Source: an uncultured Candidatus Saccharibacteria bacterium
GTDB taxonomy: Bacteria > Patescibacteriota > Saccharimonadia > Saccharimonadales > Saccharimonadaceae
Direction of reading: 5' to 3'
DNA: 8,274 nucleotides
Assembly (NCBI GenBank): GCA_938046495.1
Contig: CALIXG010000015.1
Coordinates: 1-8,274, forward strand
Below are positions 1 through 5,685 of the stretch, piece by piece. The notes beneath the pieces were generated by a model. That model did no database searches and was not told the DNA's origin. It saw only the letters and a list, made by a program, of their open reading frames with translations. Each line of letters starts with the position of its first letter. The stretch's first letter is position 1. A program made the translations under genes and the position numbers.

Positions 1-28
1 AAAATATTAATAATATAATAGATGGAAT

Positions 29-53
29 AAAAAAAACTAATATCTTTTGATAT
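29..53 (-). terminator. Possible weak terminator after the wall-hydrolase gene
   Basis: Read on the minus strand, ATATC-AAAA-GATAT can form a 5-bp stem with a 4-base loop (plus-strand 40-53), followed after three bases by a run of eight U (29-36). It lies about 35 bases downstream of the stop codon of the 87-1532 gene. The stem is short and purely AT-rich apart from one GC pair, so it is only a candidate. The rest of 1-86 is AT-rich and holds no gene that I can support. Confidence 0.3.
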
Positions 54-86
54 GGCTTTAATTGTTGAATTTTATTTAAAAACATA

Positions 87-1532
87 TTACTGTTCCGTAG
101 GAGTATTAACTGTATTATTAGTTGAATTAGTAGAATTATTAGTATTTAATGGAGTGGTGGTTGTATTTGTATTATTTGTGGTTGAAGTATTAGCGCCAAT
201 AAAACGATAGGCTTTGAATCCATTATTATAGGTACCAGTGATTCGTGGGGTTCTATTAGTTATTTCACCTTTTGAAGCATGTGCTAATTTGGTAACACCG
301 TCTTTGGTTTTGAAAAATATTGCAATATGTTGATGATTCATTACGATATCGCCATTTTGTAAGACATTCCAGTTTGTTCCATCAAATTCTGGAATGGGTT
401 GATACTTGGAGGGATTTCCTTCTACATAGTGCCCTGTTGCCCTTCCTTTACTCGCACTCATACCACAACAAACAAAATCAGGATCTAGCTTAGTATAACG
501 CATGACGGTAGTGACAAAAACATCACATGAGGCACCATGATAGACATGACCTCCAGTACCAGCTATTTTAAGTGCTTCCTCATATTTATCTACCATGTTT
601 AGCTTTACTGCTTCAGCTTCTTGACCCTCTGGCCATGAAAAACTTATTGCAGTATCAGCAATAAGGTTACCGGTTTCGGCGGAAGCAGTGCCACCGCAAC
701 TTATTCCAGATGAAGTGTATGAGCCACCACCACCGAGGGCTTTATATTGAATAAAAGTTCCCGCGCGAATAGAGGCTGGACCATAAACTTTACAGCCATC
801 TTTTTTGCATTCAACCCAGTTTTTATTATTACGAGAATCACGGTTGGCGTCGGCTAAATTCATGACATATGGAGAGCCTTCACCAAGTTGACTCGCTTGT
901 GTGTCATTAAATCCTAGATCTCGGCCCTGATTAACGTATATTTTGGCGCGACCATTATACTTGAACCACATAGCCTTAACTCCATCATCGGTGGTTAAAT
1001 CAAGACCTTTACCATAATTAGAAATAATTTGCTGGCCAAGTTCATCGGTTTGTTTTTGAAATTCTTCTAAGGTGACTGGTCCAGGTGGATAACGATTAGT
1101 GTTGCGAGCTTCATAAAATTGATAGATACCCTGATGATTGTCTGGGTTTCTAGTACTATTCAGGCTGGATTCCATATTATGAATTACCGCAAACATCTGC
1201 CATGGAAGGTTATATTTGGCGGCTGATTGCTCATAGACTGGTTTATTTTTTTCAATTAATGCTAATTGACCTTCGGTTAAGACTGGGTCGCCATTATAGA
1301 GTTTGTTACCAGATAAGTCTAGAGGCGTGGATGATACACAATTACTGGCTTTTCCGTCGTAGTAAAAAATCCCATTAGCGTCATAAAAGTCTAGGGTAGA
1401 TTCGTCGATATCGGCATGAACATAAGTAGTGTTAATGATGGTGAAGGTAAAAAGAATGAAAAATGAAACTAAAAATCGTGGATTCAAAAAGAATTTTTTA
1501 AGAGTTTTGGAAAGATTTTTGACCTTATTCAT
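87..1532 (-). CDS. Secreted two-domain peptidoglycan hydrolase: lysozyme-like domain plus CHAP/NlpC-like domain
   Basis: A 481-residue exported protein. A basic N-terminus and hydrophobic stretch (about residues 20-38) end in VHA-D, a plausible signal-peptidase site at 40/41. Residues about 95-200 look like a lysozyme/transglycosylase fold: NLPWQMFAVIHNMESSL with probable catalytic Glu121, then GIYQF and a KYNG motif near 191-194. Residues about 310-445 look like a CHAP/NlpC-P60 amidase or endopeptidase: GASCDVFV with candidate nucleophile Cys336, then LQNGDIV and HIAIF with candidate His402. The tail (448-481) is almost only Asn and Thr. The pairing resembles the VirB1/PrgK-type wall-opening enzymes of type IV secretion systems, and the Glu-domain wording is like Saccharibacteria proteins. 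It lies 17 bases behind the 976-residue gene on the same strand and probably works with it. Domain calls rest on motifs; substrate and activity are inferred. The start is chosen by the signal peptide and the adjoining TATAAT box; there is no Shine-Dalgarno. Confidence 0.75.
   Translation of the reverse strand: MNKVKNLSKTLKKFFLNPRFLVSFFILFTFTIINTTYVHADIDESTLDFYDANGIFYYDGKASNCVSSTPLDLSGNKLYNGDPVLTEGQLALIEKNKPVYEQSAAKYNLPWQMFAVIHNMESSLNSTRNPDNHQGIYQFYEARNTNRYPPGPVTLEEFQKQTDELGQQIISNYGKGLDLTTDDGVKAMWFKYNGRAKIYVNQGRDLGFNDTQASQLGEGSPYVMNLADANRDSRNNKNWVECKKDGCKVYGPASIRAGTFIQYKALGGGGSYTSSGISCGGTASAETGNLIADTAISFSWPEGQEAEAVKLNMVDKYEEALKIAGTGGHVYHGASCDVFVTTVMRYTKLDPDFVCCGMSASKGRATGHYVEGNPSKYQPIPEFDGTNWNVLQNGDIVMNHQHIAIFFKTKDGVTKLAHASKGEITNRTPRITGTYNNGFKAYRFIGANTSTTNNTNTTTTPLNTNNSTNSTNNTVNTPTEQ
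90..191 (-). repeat. Asn/Thr low-complexity C-terminal tail of the wall hydrolase
   Basis: Residues 448-481 of the 481-residue protein are nearly all Asn and Thr with a few Ser and Pro, encoded by irregular AAT/ACT-rich triplets. The tract is low-complexity rather than a clean tandem repeat. It follows the CHAP-like domain and probably forms a flexible surface-exposed extension. No LPXTG-like sorting signal or terminal membrane segment follows it. Confidence 0.7.
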
Positions 1533-1540
1533 GTGACTTA

Positions 1541-1549
1541 ATTATAACA
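1541..1549 (-). promoter_or_regulatory. Extended -10 promoter placing the wall-hydrolase start at a near-leaderless position
   Basis: On the minus strand TGTTATAAT begins directly after the TAA stop of the upstream gene. It is a perfect TATAAT (1546 to 1541) with an extended TGn. Taking the last T as -7, the expected +1 is 1534, two bases before the ATG at 1532. No good -35 is seen (TTCCAA at 18 bp is poor), which an extended -10 can tolerate. No AGGAGG-like sequence exists in the 17-base gap. Promoter activity is inferred from sequence. Confidence 0.6.
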
Positions 1550-4480
1550 TTAAACGAGAGAAGTTTGGAAACGGAACTTATAATCGAGACTGTATTTAGT
1601 TCCCTTTTCTTGATTAGATTTAGAATCAATATCCTTTTTAAGATAGGTGATTTGTGATGCAAGAGTAGAACGGTAGAGGGATTCGCCGGTAACGAAAGTT
1701 TTAACTGGTTTCATTAGAATATCAGCGAGAGTTTGAGGTGGTTGATGGTCGGCAAGATATTTATAATAATCTATAACCGCGAGACCGAACTCAGCATCAG
1801 ATTTTCTGAGACCAGAATAAACGGCTAGTTGTCCAGCAAGGCTTTTGTCGGATTGCTGTTTCTTTTGATATTTTTCGGCAACCGCAAGAATTGGATCTTG
1901 AAGATTCCCAGTGCTATCTAAATTATCCTCACACTTAGTTTGGGTGCAGATACGATTACGTTCGGTGTATTTTTGGAGATAACGAATTTTTTGATACATT
2001 GGATTACTTTCGTCCATGACACAGTTTTTACCGGTAGCCCAGTTTTTGGCTTCTGGTAATAATGCTTGATAACCAGAATTAATCATACCGAGGAAGCTAC
2101 TAACGACTGGAATGGAATCAATGACTGGGTTGGTACTAACAGGCGATTCGGCGTCTAAAATATTTTGGTCAAAAACACCAAAAGGAGATTTACGATTATC
2201 ACAATATTTGATTTTTTTATCCAGGGTAGAGTCTTCCTTAACGGTTCTTTTACCATCTTTCTTAGAGGTGTTTTCGGAAAGAATGCTTTGGTAGGTAGAG
2301 TCATTTTCGTCAAGATTTTTGAGGCTTGGATCCGAGGCGGTAATATGGGCGCCATACATATTACAGGCACCACCGATACTACTGAGGCGTTCACAAACCT
2401 TAGGATCTTGCTGTTGATCATAGAAATTTTTAGCATCTTTATTAGAATCATAAACCGTACTTACTACTTGAGTAGATGAGGCAAAGGTTTTTGCAGAAGC
2501 AATATCGGATAAAGTGCTGGCACTTTTAGAAGCACTAGAAGAAAAAGTTGAAAGAGTTTTTAGGAAATTATTATTAAAATGTAGGTAGCTAAATTTTGTA
2601 GCGAGATTACCAAGGAAAGTGTTTGAATTAGAGGCGTCAAATGGACTGTGATTATAGCGATCCAACTTAGCTTCTTCATTGGCGGCGAGGACTAATTCTT
2701 GACTATAAGCCTGAGCGGTCTTTTTCGAAGCGACACCTAAACCAATCGTGGACATGGCCATAAACCCGGCGGAAAGTGACGATCCTTTAATGAGTTCTTC
2801 CCCGGCTGGAATACCTTTCATAATAAGTTCAGGATTGCTCATGATAGTTTTAGCCACATAAGGGATAAGTACGGATAATCCGGAAGAAATAATGACGGAA
2901 ACACCTAAACTAATAGCAGTATTTACAGCGAGTTTTTTAAGAACTGTACCTACGGCAAGACTGGCGCCGCCGGTCGGAATGGCAGTAATAGCAGCAACAG
3001 TATCAGAGGCAAAGTCGACCACGGAAGCGGCGAAATTCGCTATGGCACAGCCAGTATTGGCGGCGGTAGAAGTAGCAATACCCATTTTGACTGAGTTGAA
3101 AATATTTTCAATAGCATAGTGTTTGGTTTGACTAAGCATGGCAGTGGAGCCGGCGAGAACAGCATAAGCACCTTGAGCTTGTAACTGTGCGCCTTCGATA
3201 GGAGTTTCTTTACCAGTGTCAGTATTGATATAGGTAGTTTTTTGGCTAACTGATTTTTCTTCCTGAACTGAATTCATAGGAGATTCGGTGCCATTGCCAG
3301 CCCTGGTTTTACTATATGGTTCAAGATCGCGAAAACTTCTAGATGCACTAGTGATAATACTATGGGCGGCTACTAATAAACTAATAATATTAGCTACACG
3401 CATTACAGTACAAGTATTTCGTACACCACCAGAAACGGCTGACATCTTGTTGACGAAATTTTCAGCGCGAGAATTAGCGGTTTTTAGTTCGGCGGTTTCG
3501 GTTTCGACAATATCAGGTTTAGTACCAGTGTTAGTATTAGGTGTATCAGTGTCGGTTTCGGTACTTTTAACTTCTACGACTTCAGTTTCTGTTTCAGTTT
3601 TTTTATTGCCATTTTCGTCAGGTTCAGTCTCTTTTTCGTGATCTTCAGCGTAGCGTCCTTCGGCTCCAGAATCTTTGAATTGTTCAACATTCAGTTTCTT
3701 GAGAGAATCTTTATTAGCTTTATTGTCATCGGAATTTTTAAATGAACGATAAAAATTTCGACTGACATTTATGCCCTTAAAAGCTAATATGGCGGCTGGG
3801 TCAAAAAAATTGGCGCCACGACCGTGCTTGGATTTAGTAAAATCGTTTTGAAAATTAATATCAGAATTATAGGTCGATTTTAGATTATCGGCGGTGATGG
3901 TTTTATTGCGATATTTAAGGACATATTCTTTACCATTATCCTCTACAGTAATATTATTTTTAGCGAGACGCTGCTTGAGATAATCCGGGAATTTACCATG
4001 CTTTTTCTGCATGTATTCCTTGGTCATTTGAAGAGAGGTAGCAGAATAGGTGCCGAACATAGTATCAGTAGCACGAGTAATAAGAGTTTCGATATGATTG
4101 GCAATATTGGAAATACCAAAAATAACACTGAAAAGTCCACCAAAAAGGAGGACGATAAGACCAATGAGCGGGGCATATTTTTTGAGTTTTTTGACTTTTT
4201 CTTTGCCGGAAAGTCGATTTTGATTTTGAAAATTACCAGAGCCGGTATAGAAAGATTTTTGTTCAAGATCGCGAAGATTGGCTAAAGAATTAGTCTCAGA
4301 ATTCGCGACAGCGCTAGAATTTTCGAGAGATTGCAGAGTATTTTGACTGGATCCAGTGGAGTTGGAACCGTAACCTGATTGCGCGATTTGGTTTCTAAAA
4401 ATAGCAGAATCATTATCCGAATTTTTTGACACGGAAAAATCGGGCTTAATGTTATCTTCGCCGTAATAGACCTTTGACAT
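1550..4480 (-). CDS. Large uncharacterised membrane protein, possible type IV secretion-associated component
   Basis: A 976-residue protein whose family I do not recognise with certainty. Residues 1-90 are Ser/Asn-rich and probably disordered. A basic patch (KEKVKKLKK, about 93-101) precedes a clear membrane segment at about 103-127, suggesting the N-terminus is inside. A soluble part follows, then an acidic Glu/Thr-rich linker (280-333), hydrophobic stretches near 358-378 and 437-450, and a broad Ala/Gly/Ser-rich hydrophobic block at about 466-590 that could hold several membrane helices. The C-terminal 390 residues are polar with six cysteines (696, 706, 760, 820, 845, 850); two more lie at 357 and 478. 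The layout recalls polytopic VirB6/TrbL-type proteins, and the gene sits just upstream of a wall hydrolase, as in conjugation-like loci, but no diagnostic motif proves this. It could instead be a large surface adhesin-like protein of an epibiont. The ATG is supported by the immediately preceding TATAAT box; there is no Shine-Dalgarno. Confidence 0.6.
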   Translation of the reverse strand: MSKVYYGEDNIKPDFSVSKNSDNDSAIFRNQIAQSGYGSNSTGSSQNTLQSLENSSAVANSETNSLANLRDLEQKSFYTGSGNFQNQNRLSGKEKVKKLKKYAPLIGLIVLLFGGLFSVIFGISNIANHIETLITRATDTMFGTYSATSLQMTKEYMQKKHGKFPDYLKQRLAKNNITVEDNGKEYVLKYRNKTITADNLKSTYNSDINFQNDFTKSKHGRGANFFDPAAILAFKGINVSRNFYRSFKNSDDNKANKDSLKKLNVEQFKDSGAEGRYAEDHEKETEPDENGNKKTETETEVVEVKSTETDTDTPNTNTGTKPDIVETETAELKTANSRAENFVNKMSAVSGGVRNTCTVMRVANIISLLVAAHSIITSASRSFRDLEPYSKTRAGNGTESPMNSVQEEKSVSQKTTYINTDTGKETPIEGAQLQAQGAYAVLAGSTAMLSQTKHYAIENIFNSVKMGIATSTAANTGCAIANFAASVVDFASDTVAAITAIPTGGASLAVGTVLKKLAVNTAISLGVSVIISSGLSVLIPYVAKTIMSNPELIMKGIPAGEELIKGSSLSAGFMAMSTIGLGVASKKTAQAYSQELVLAANEEAKLDRYNHSPFDASNSNTFLGNLATKFSYLHFNNNFLKTLSTFSSSASKSASTLSDIASAKTFASSTQVVSTVYDSNKDAKNFYDQQQDPKVCERLSSIGGACNMYGAHITASDPSLKNLDENDSTYQSILSENTSKKDGKRTVKEDSTLDKKIKYCDNRKSPFGVFDQNILDAESPVSTNPVIDSIPVVSSFLGMINSGYQALLPEAKNWATGKNCVMDESNPMYQKIRYLQKYTERNRICTQTKCEDNLDSTGNLQDPILAVAEKYQKKQQSDKSLAGQLAVYSGLRKSDAEFGLAVIDYYKYLADHQPPQTLADILMKPVKTFVTGESLYRSTLASQITYLKKDIDSKSNQEKGTKYSLDYKFRFQTSLV
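3482..3643 (-). repeat. Acidic Glu/Thr-rich low-complexity linker inside the 976-residue protein
   Basis: Residues 280-333 are dominated by Glu, Thr, Asp and Val in an irregular ET/EV/TD pattern (for example TETETEVVEV and TETDTDTP). The composition suggests a flexible, negatively charged spacer between the first soluble segment and the hydrophobic core. The opposite strand is open through this stretch only because of the biased codons. Confidence 0.65.
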
Positions 4481-4486
4481 AAGAAT

Positions 4487-4515
4487 ATTATAGGAGATTT
4501 CGCGAAAAAAATCGA
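4487..4515 (-). promoter_or_regulatory. Promoter with TATAAT six bases before the ATG (leaderless start)
   Basis: On the minus strand a perfect TATAAT occupies 4492 to 4487, followed by six bases and then the ATG at 4480. With the last T at -7, +1 falls exactly on the A of the ATG, predicting a leaderless mRNA. The -35 region is weak (TCGATT at 4515-4510, 17-bp spacer). No Shine-Dalgarno is present between the box and the start. Confidence 0.6.
4498..4507. promoter_or_regulatory. TTTCGCGAAA palindrome inside the promoter spacer
   Basis: A perfect 10-base inverted repeat lies between the proposed -35 and -10 of the 976-residue gene, where a bound repressor would block RNA polymerase. It is short, and no regulator is visible in the window, so an operator role is speculative. 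Confidence 0.25.
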
Positions 4516-4538
4516 GTGGGTTAGACTGATTTTGAGTT

Positions 4539-4570
4539 AAAAAATAACCCTTATTTCAGAGTTATTTTTT
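4539..4570 (-). terminator. Rho-independent terminator after the Fe-S family gene
   Basis: AAAAAATAAC (4539-4548) pairs with GTTATTTTTT (4561-4570). The loop side can add a further CT/AG pairing across one mismatch. Read on the minus strand the stem ends in a U run, so it fits as terminator of the 4606-4977 gene, whose stop lies about 35 bases upstream. Symmetric A and T runs mean it could work in both directions. It separates this gene from the left-hand pair. Confidence 0.7.
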
Positions 4571-4605
4571 ATGCTACTATGCTGAGTTTATTTTTATGGT
4601 GGTCT

Positions 4606-4977
4606 TTATTTTTTAATAATTAATTGAACTTGTTCTGTAATAATTCCCGCTTCGCTTTTTAAATTAAGAGTAAAATCCTTATAGTCAAAAACATTGTTTT
4701 TATCAAACATCATTTCATAGTAAGAAGGGAAGTATACAGATCCAAGATTAGATTCAACCTGTTTATCATATTTATTCCACTTAATATTTACATCATTTTT
4801 ACTCACTATTAATACTCTATACTTATCGTATACTTGACAGTGACAACCACTTATATTTTCATTATAAGGACTATTTCCATCTGCATAGTCTATTATTATA
4901 TCGTATGTATTCTCATTAGATTTGTTAATTTGTTTTAATATGTATTCAATTGCTGAATCTGAGAATGTAAATTTCAT
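4606..4977 (-). CDS. HesB-like iron-sulfur cluster biosynthesis family protein (non-canonical cysteines)
   Basis: A 123-residue soluble protein resembling the small Bacillota members of the Fe-S biosynthesis (HesB/YqkB-like) family: an opening strand and helix (MKFTFSDSAIEYILKQI), a conserved acidic Asp/Gly stretch (IIIDYADGNSP), a Cys-x-Cys (Cys45, Cys47), and the typical YDKQVESNLGSVYF segment at 70-83. Length is normal for the family. The C-terminal Cys-x-Cys that A-type carriers such as IscA/SufA use for cluster binding is missing; the matching end reads SEAGII. Canonical cluster delivery is therefore doubtful and the role is open. A GGAGG ribosome binding site seven bases before the ATG fixes the start. 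The gene is monocistronic, divergent from apt, and ends before a hairpin terminator. Its AT-rich codon use matches the genes to the right and not those to the left. Confidence 0.75.
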   Translation of the reverse strand: MKFTFSDSAIEYILKQINKSNENTYDIIIDYADGNSPYNENISGCHCQVYDKYRVLIVSKNDVNIKWNKYDKQVESNLGSVYFPSYYEMMFDKNNVFDYKDFTLNLKSEAGIITEQVQLIIKK

Positions 4978-4984
4978 ATTTTAA

Positions 4985-4989
4985 CCTCC
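4985..4989 (-). promoter_or_regulatory. Strong ribosome binding site of the Fe-S family gene
   Basis: CCTCC on the plus strand is GGAGG on the minus strand, with a 7-base spacer to the ATG at 4977. It decides the start codon. It contrasts with the two left-hand genes, which have none. Confidence 0.85.
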
Positions 4990-4998
4990 ACGTTAAAT

Positions 4999-5004
4999 AT
5001 TATA
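4999..5004 (-). promoter_or_regulatory. Probable -10 box of the Fe-S family gene
   Basis: TATAAT on the minus strand (5004 to 4999) lies 21 bases before the gene's first base, leaving room for a short leader with the GGAGG site. No convincing -35 is seen at 16-18 bp upstream, so the promoter call is moderate. Confidence 0.45.
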
Positions 5005-5086
5005 TACTTTATTTTATCACACTAATAAATTAAAAAGATAGTATTTAGGATTATCGCTTTCCAGCTTATAATAACAGTATTATAAA

Positions 5087-5115
5087 TTGCTTATTTTCTT
5101 ATTTTATAGTATAAT
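5087..5115 (+). promoter_or_regulatory. Sigma-A type promoter of the apt operon
   Basis: TTGCTT (5087-5092) and a perfect TATAAT (5110-5115) are separated by exactly 17 bp. The expected start near 5122 gives a leader of about 33 bases that contains the AGGAG site. The promoter diverges from that of the Fe-S family gene within the 177-base gap 4978-5154. Confidence 0.7.
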
Positions 5116-5136
5116 AATTGAGTTAAGAAAACATTT

Positions 5137-5141
5137 AGGAG
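5137..5141 (+). promoter_or_regulatory. Ribosome binding site of apt
   Basis: AGGAG followed by a 13-base A-rich spacer to the ATG at 5155. The spacer is longer than usual, but no nearer start codon in frame exists and the protein begins as family members do. Confidence 0.7.
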
Positions 5142-5154
5142 AAAATAAAAATAA

Positions 5155-5667
5155 ATGAATTTAGAAAAATACATTTCAATCGTACCAAATTGGCCAAAAG
5201 AAGGAATTAGCTTTAAAGATATTACTACTTTAATGGCAGATGGAGAAGCGTATAAGTACGCTACAGATCAAATTGTAAACTATGCAAAAGAAAAAAAAGT
5301 TGATGTAGTAGTAGGACCAGAAGCTCGTGGTTTCATTATTGGATGTCCTGTATCTTACTCACTAGGTATAGGGTTCGTTCCTGTAAGAAAACCTAATAAA
5401 TTACCACGTGAAGTTATTTCATACGAATATGATTTAGAATACGGAAGTAACACTTTAACAATGCACAAAGATGCAATTAAACCAGGTCAACGTGTTTTAA
5501 TCACAGATGATTTACTTGCGACTGGTGGAACTATTGAAGCAACTATTAAATTAGTAGAACAACTAGGAGGAATTGTAGTAGGTATCGCATTTTTAATCGA
5601 ATTAGATGGTCTAAATGGAAAAGATAAACTAAATGGTTATGATGTGCTTACATTACTAAAAATGTAA
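5155..5667 (+). CDS. apt: Adenine phosphoribosyltransferase
   Basis: A 170-residue cytoplasmic enzyme that converts adenine and PRPP to AMP and pyrophosphate in purine salvage. Length is normal for bacterial Apt. Visible family marks are the N-terminal [15 protein letters not shown] (10-24), GPEARGF (54-60), the flexible-loop region [20 protein letters not shown] (78-97), and the PRPP-binding signature [13 protein letters not shown] (114-126) with its paired Asp residues. The C-terminal [16 protein letters not shown] is also typical. It is the first gene of an operon, preceded by a good promoter and AGGAG site; the M16C peptidase gene follows 18 bases after its stop and in the same frame. The AT-rich coding fits a low-G+C Bacillota such as Gemella; the genus is a guess. 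Confidence 0.95.
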   Translation: MNLEKYISIVPNWPKEGISFKDITTLMADGEAYKYATDQIVNYAKEKKVDVVVGPEARGFIIGCPVSYSLGIGFVPVRKPNKLPREVISYEYDLEYGSNTLTMHKDAIKPGQRVLITDDLLATGGTIEATIKLVEQLGGIVVGIAFLIELDGLNGKDKLNGYDVLTLLKM

Positions 5668-5685
5668 TCTACTACTAAATTAAAT

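Noticed and set aside
1..20. TATTAT-like box on the minus strand as promoter of a next gene
   Set aside because: It fits the TATAAT-before-start pattern of the left-hand genes, but no start codon follows inside the window and the stretch is plain AT-rich sequence.
2112..2479. Overlapping open frames on both strands inside the 976-residue gene
   Set aside because: They lie wholly within a long gene with coherent membrane and linker structure, lack ribosome binding sites and have unlikely compositions.
3288..3641. Plus-strand open frame rich in Ser and Val
   Set aside because: It is the reverse complement of the Glu/Thr-rich linker; the bias of that tract explains the open frame.
3998..4285. 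Open frames on both strands near the N-terminal part of the 976-residue gene
   Set aside because: They are out-of-frame shadows without start signals, and the main gene has a well-placed promoter and start.
87..4480. Recoded UGA (as in Absconditabacteria or Gracilibacteria)
   Set aside because: Both left-hand genes read full length with the standard code and end at TAA, so no recoding is needed.
4481..4977. Fe-S family gene as first gene of the left-hand operon
   Set aside because: A hairpin terminator, a separate TATAAT box and a sharp change in composition lie between them despite the shared strand.
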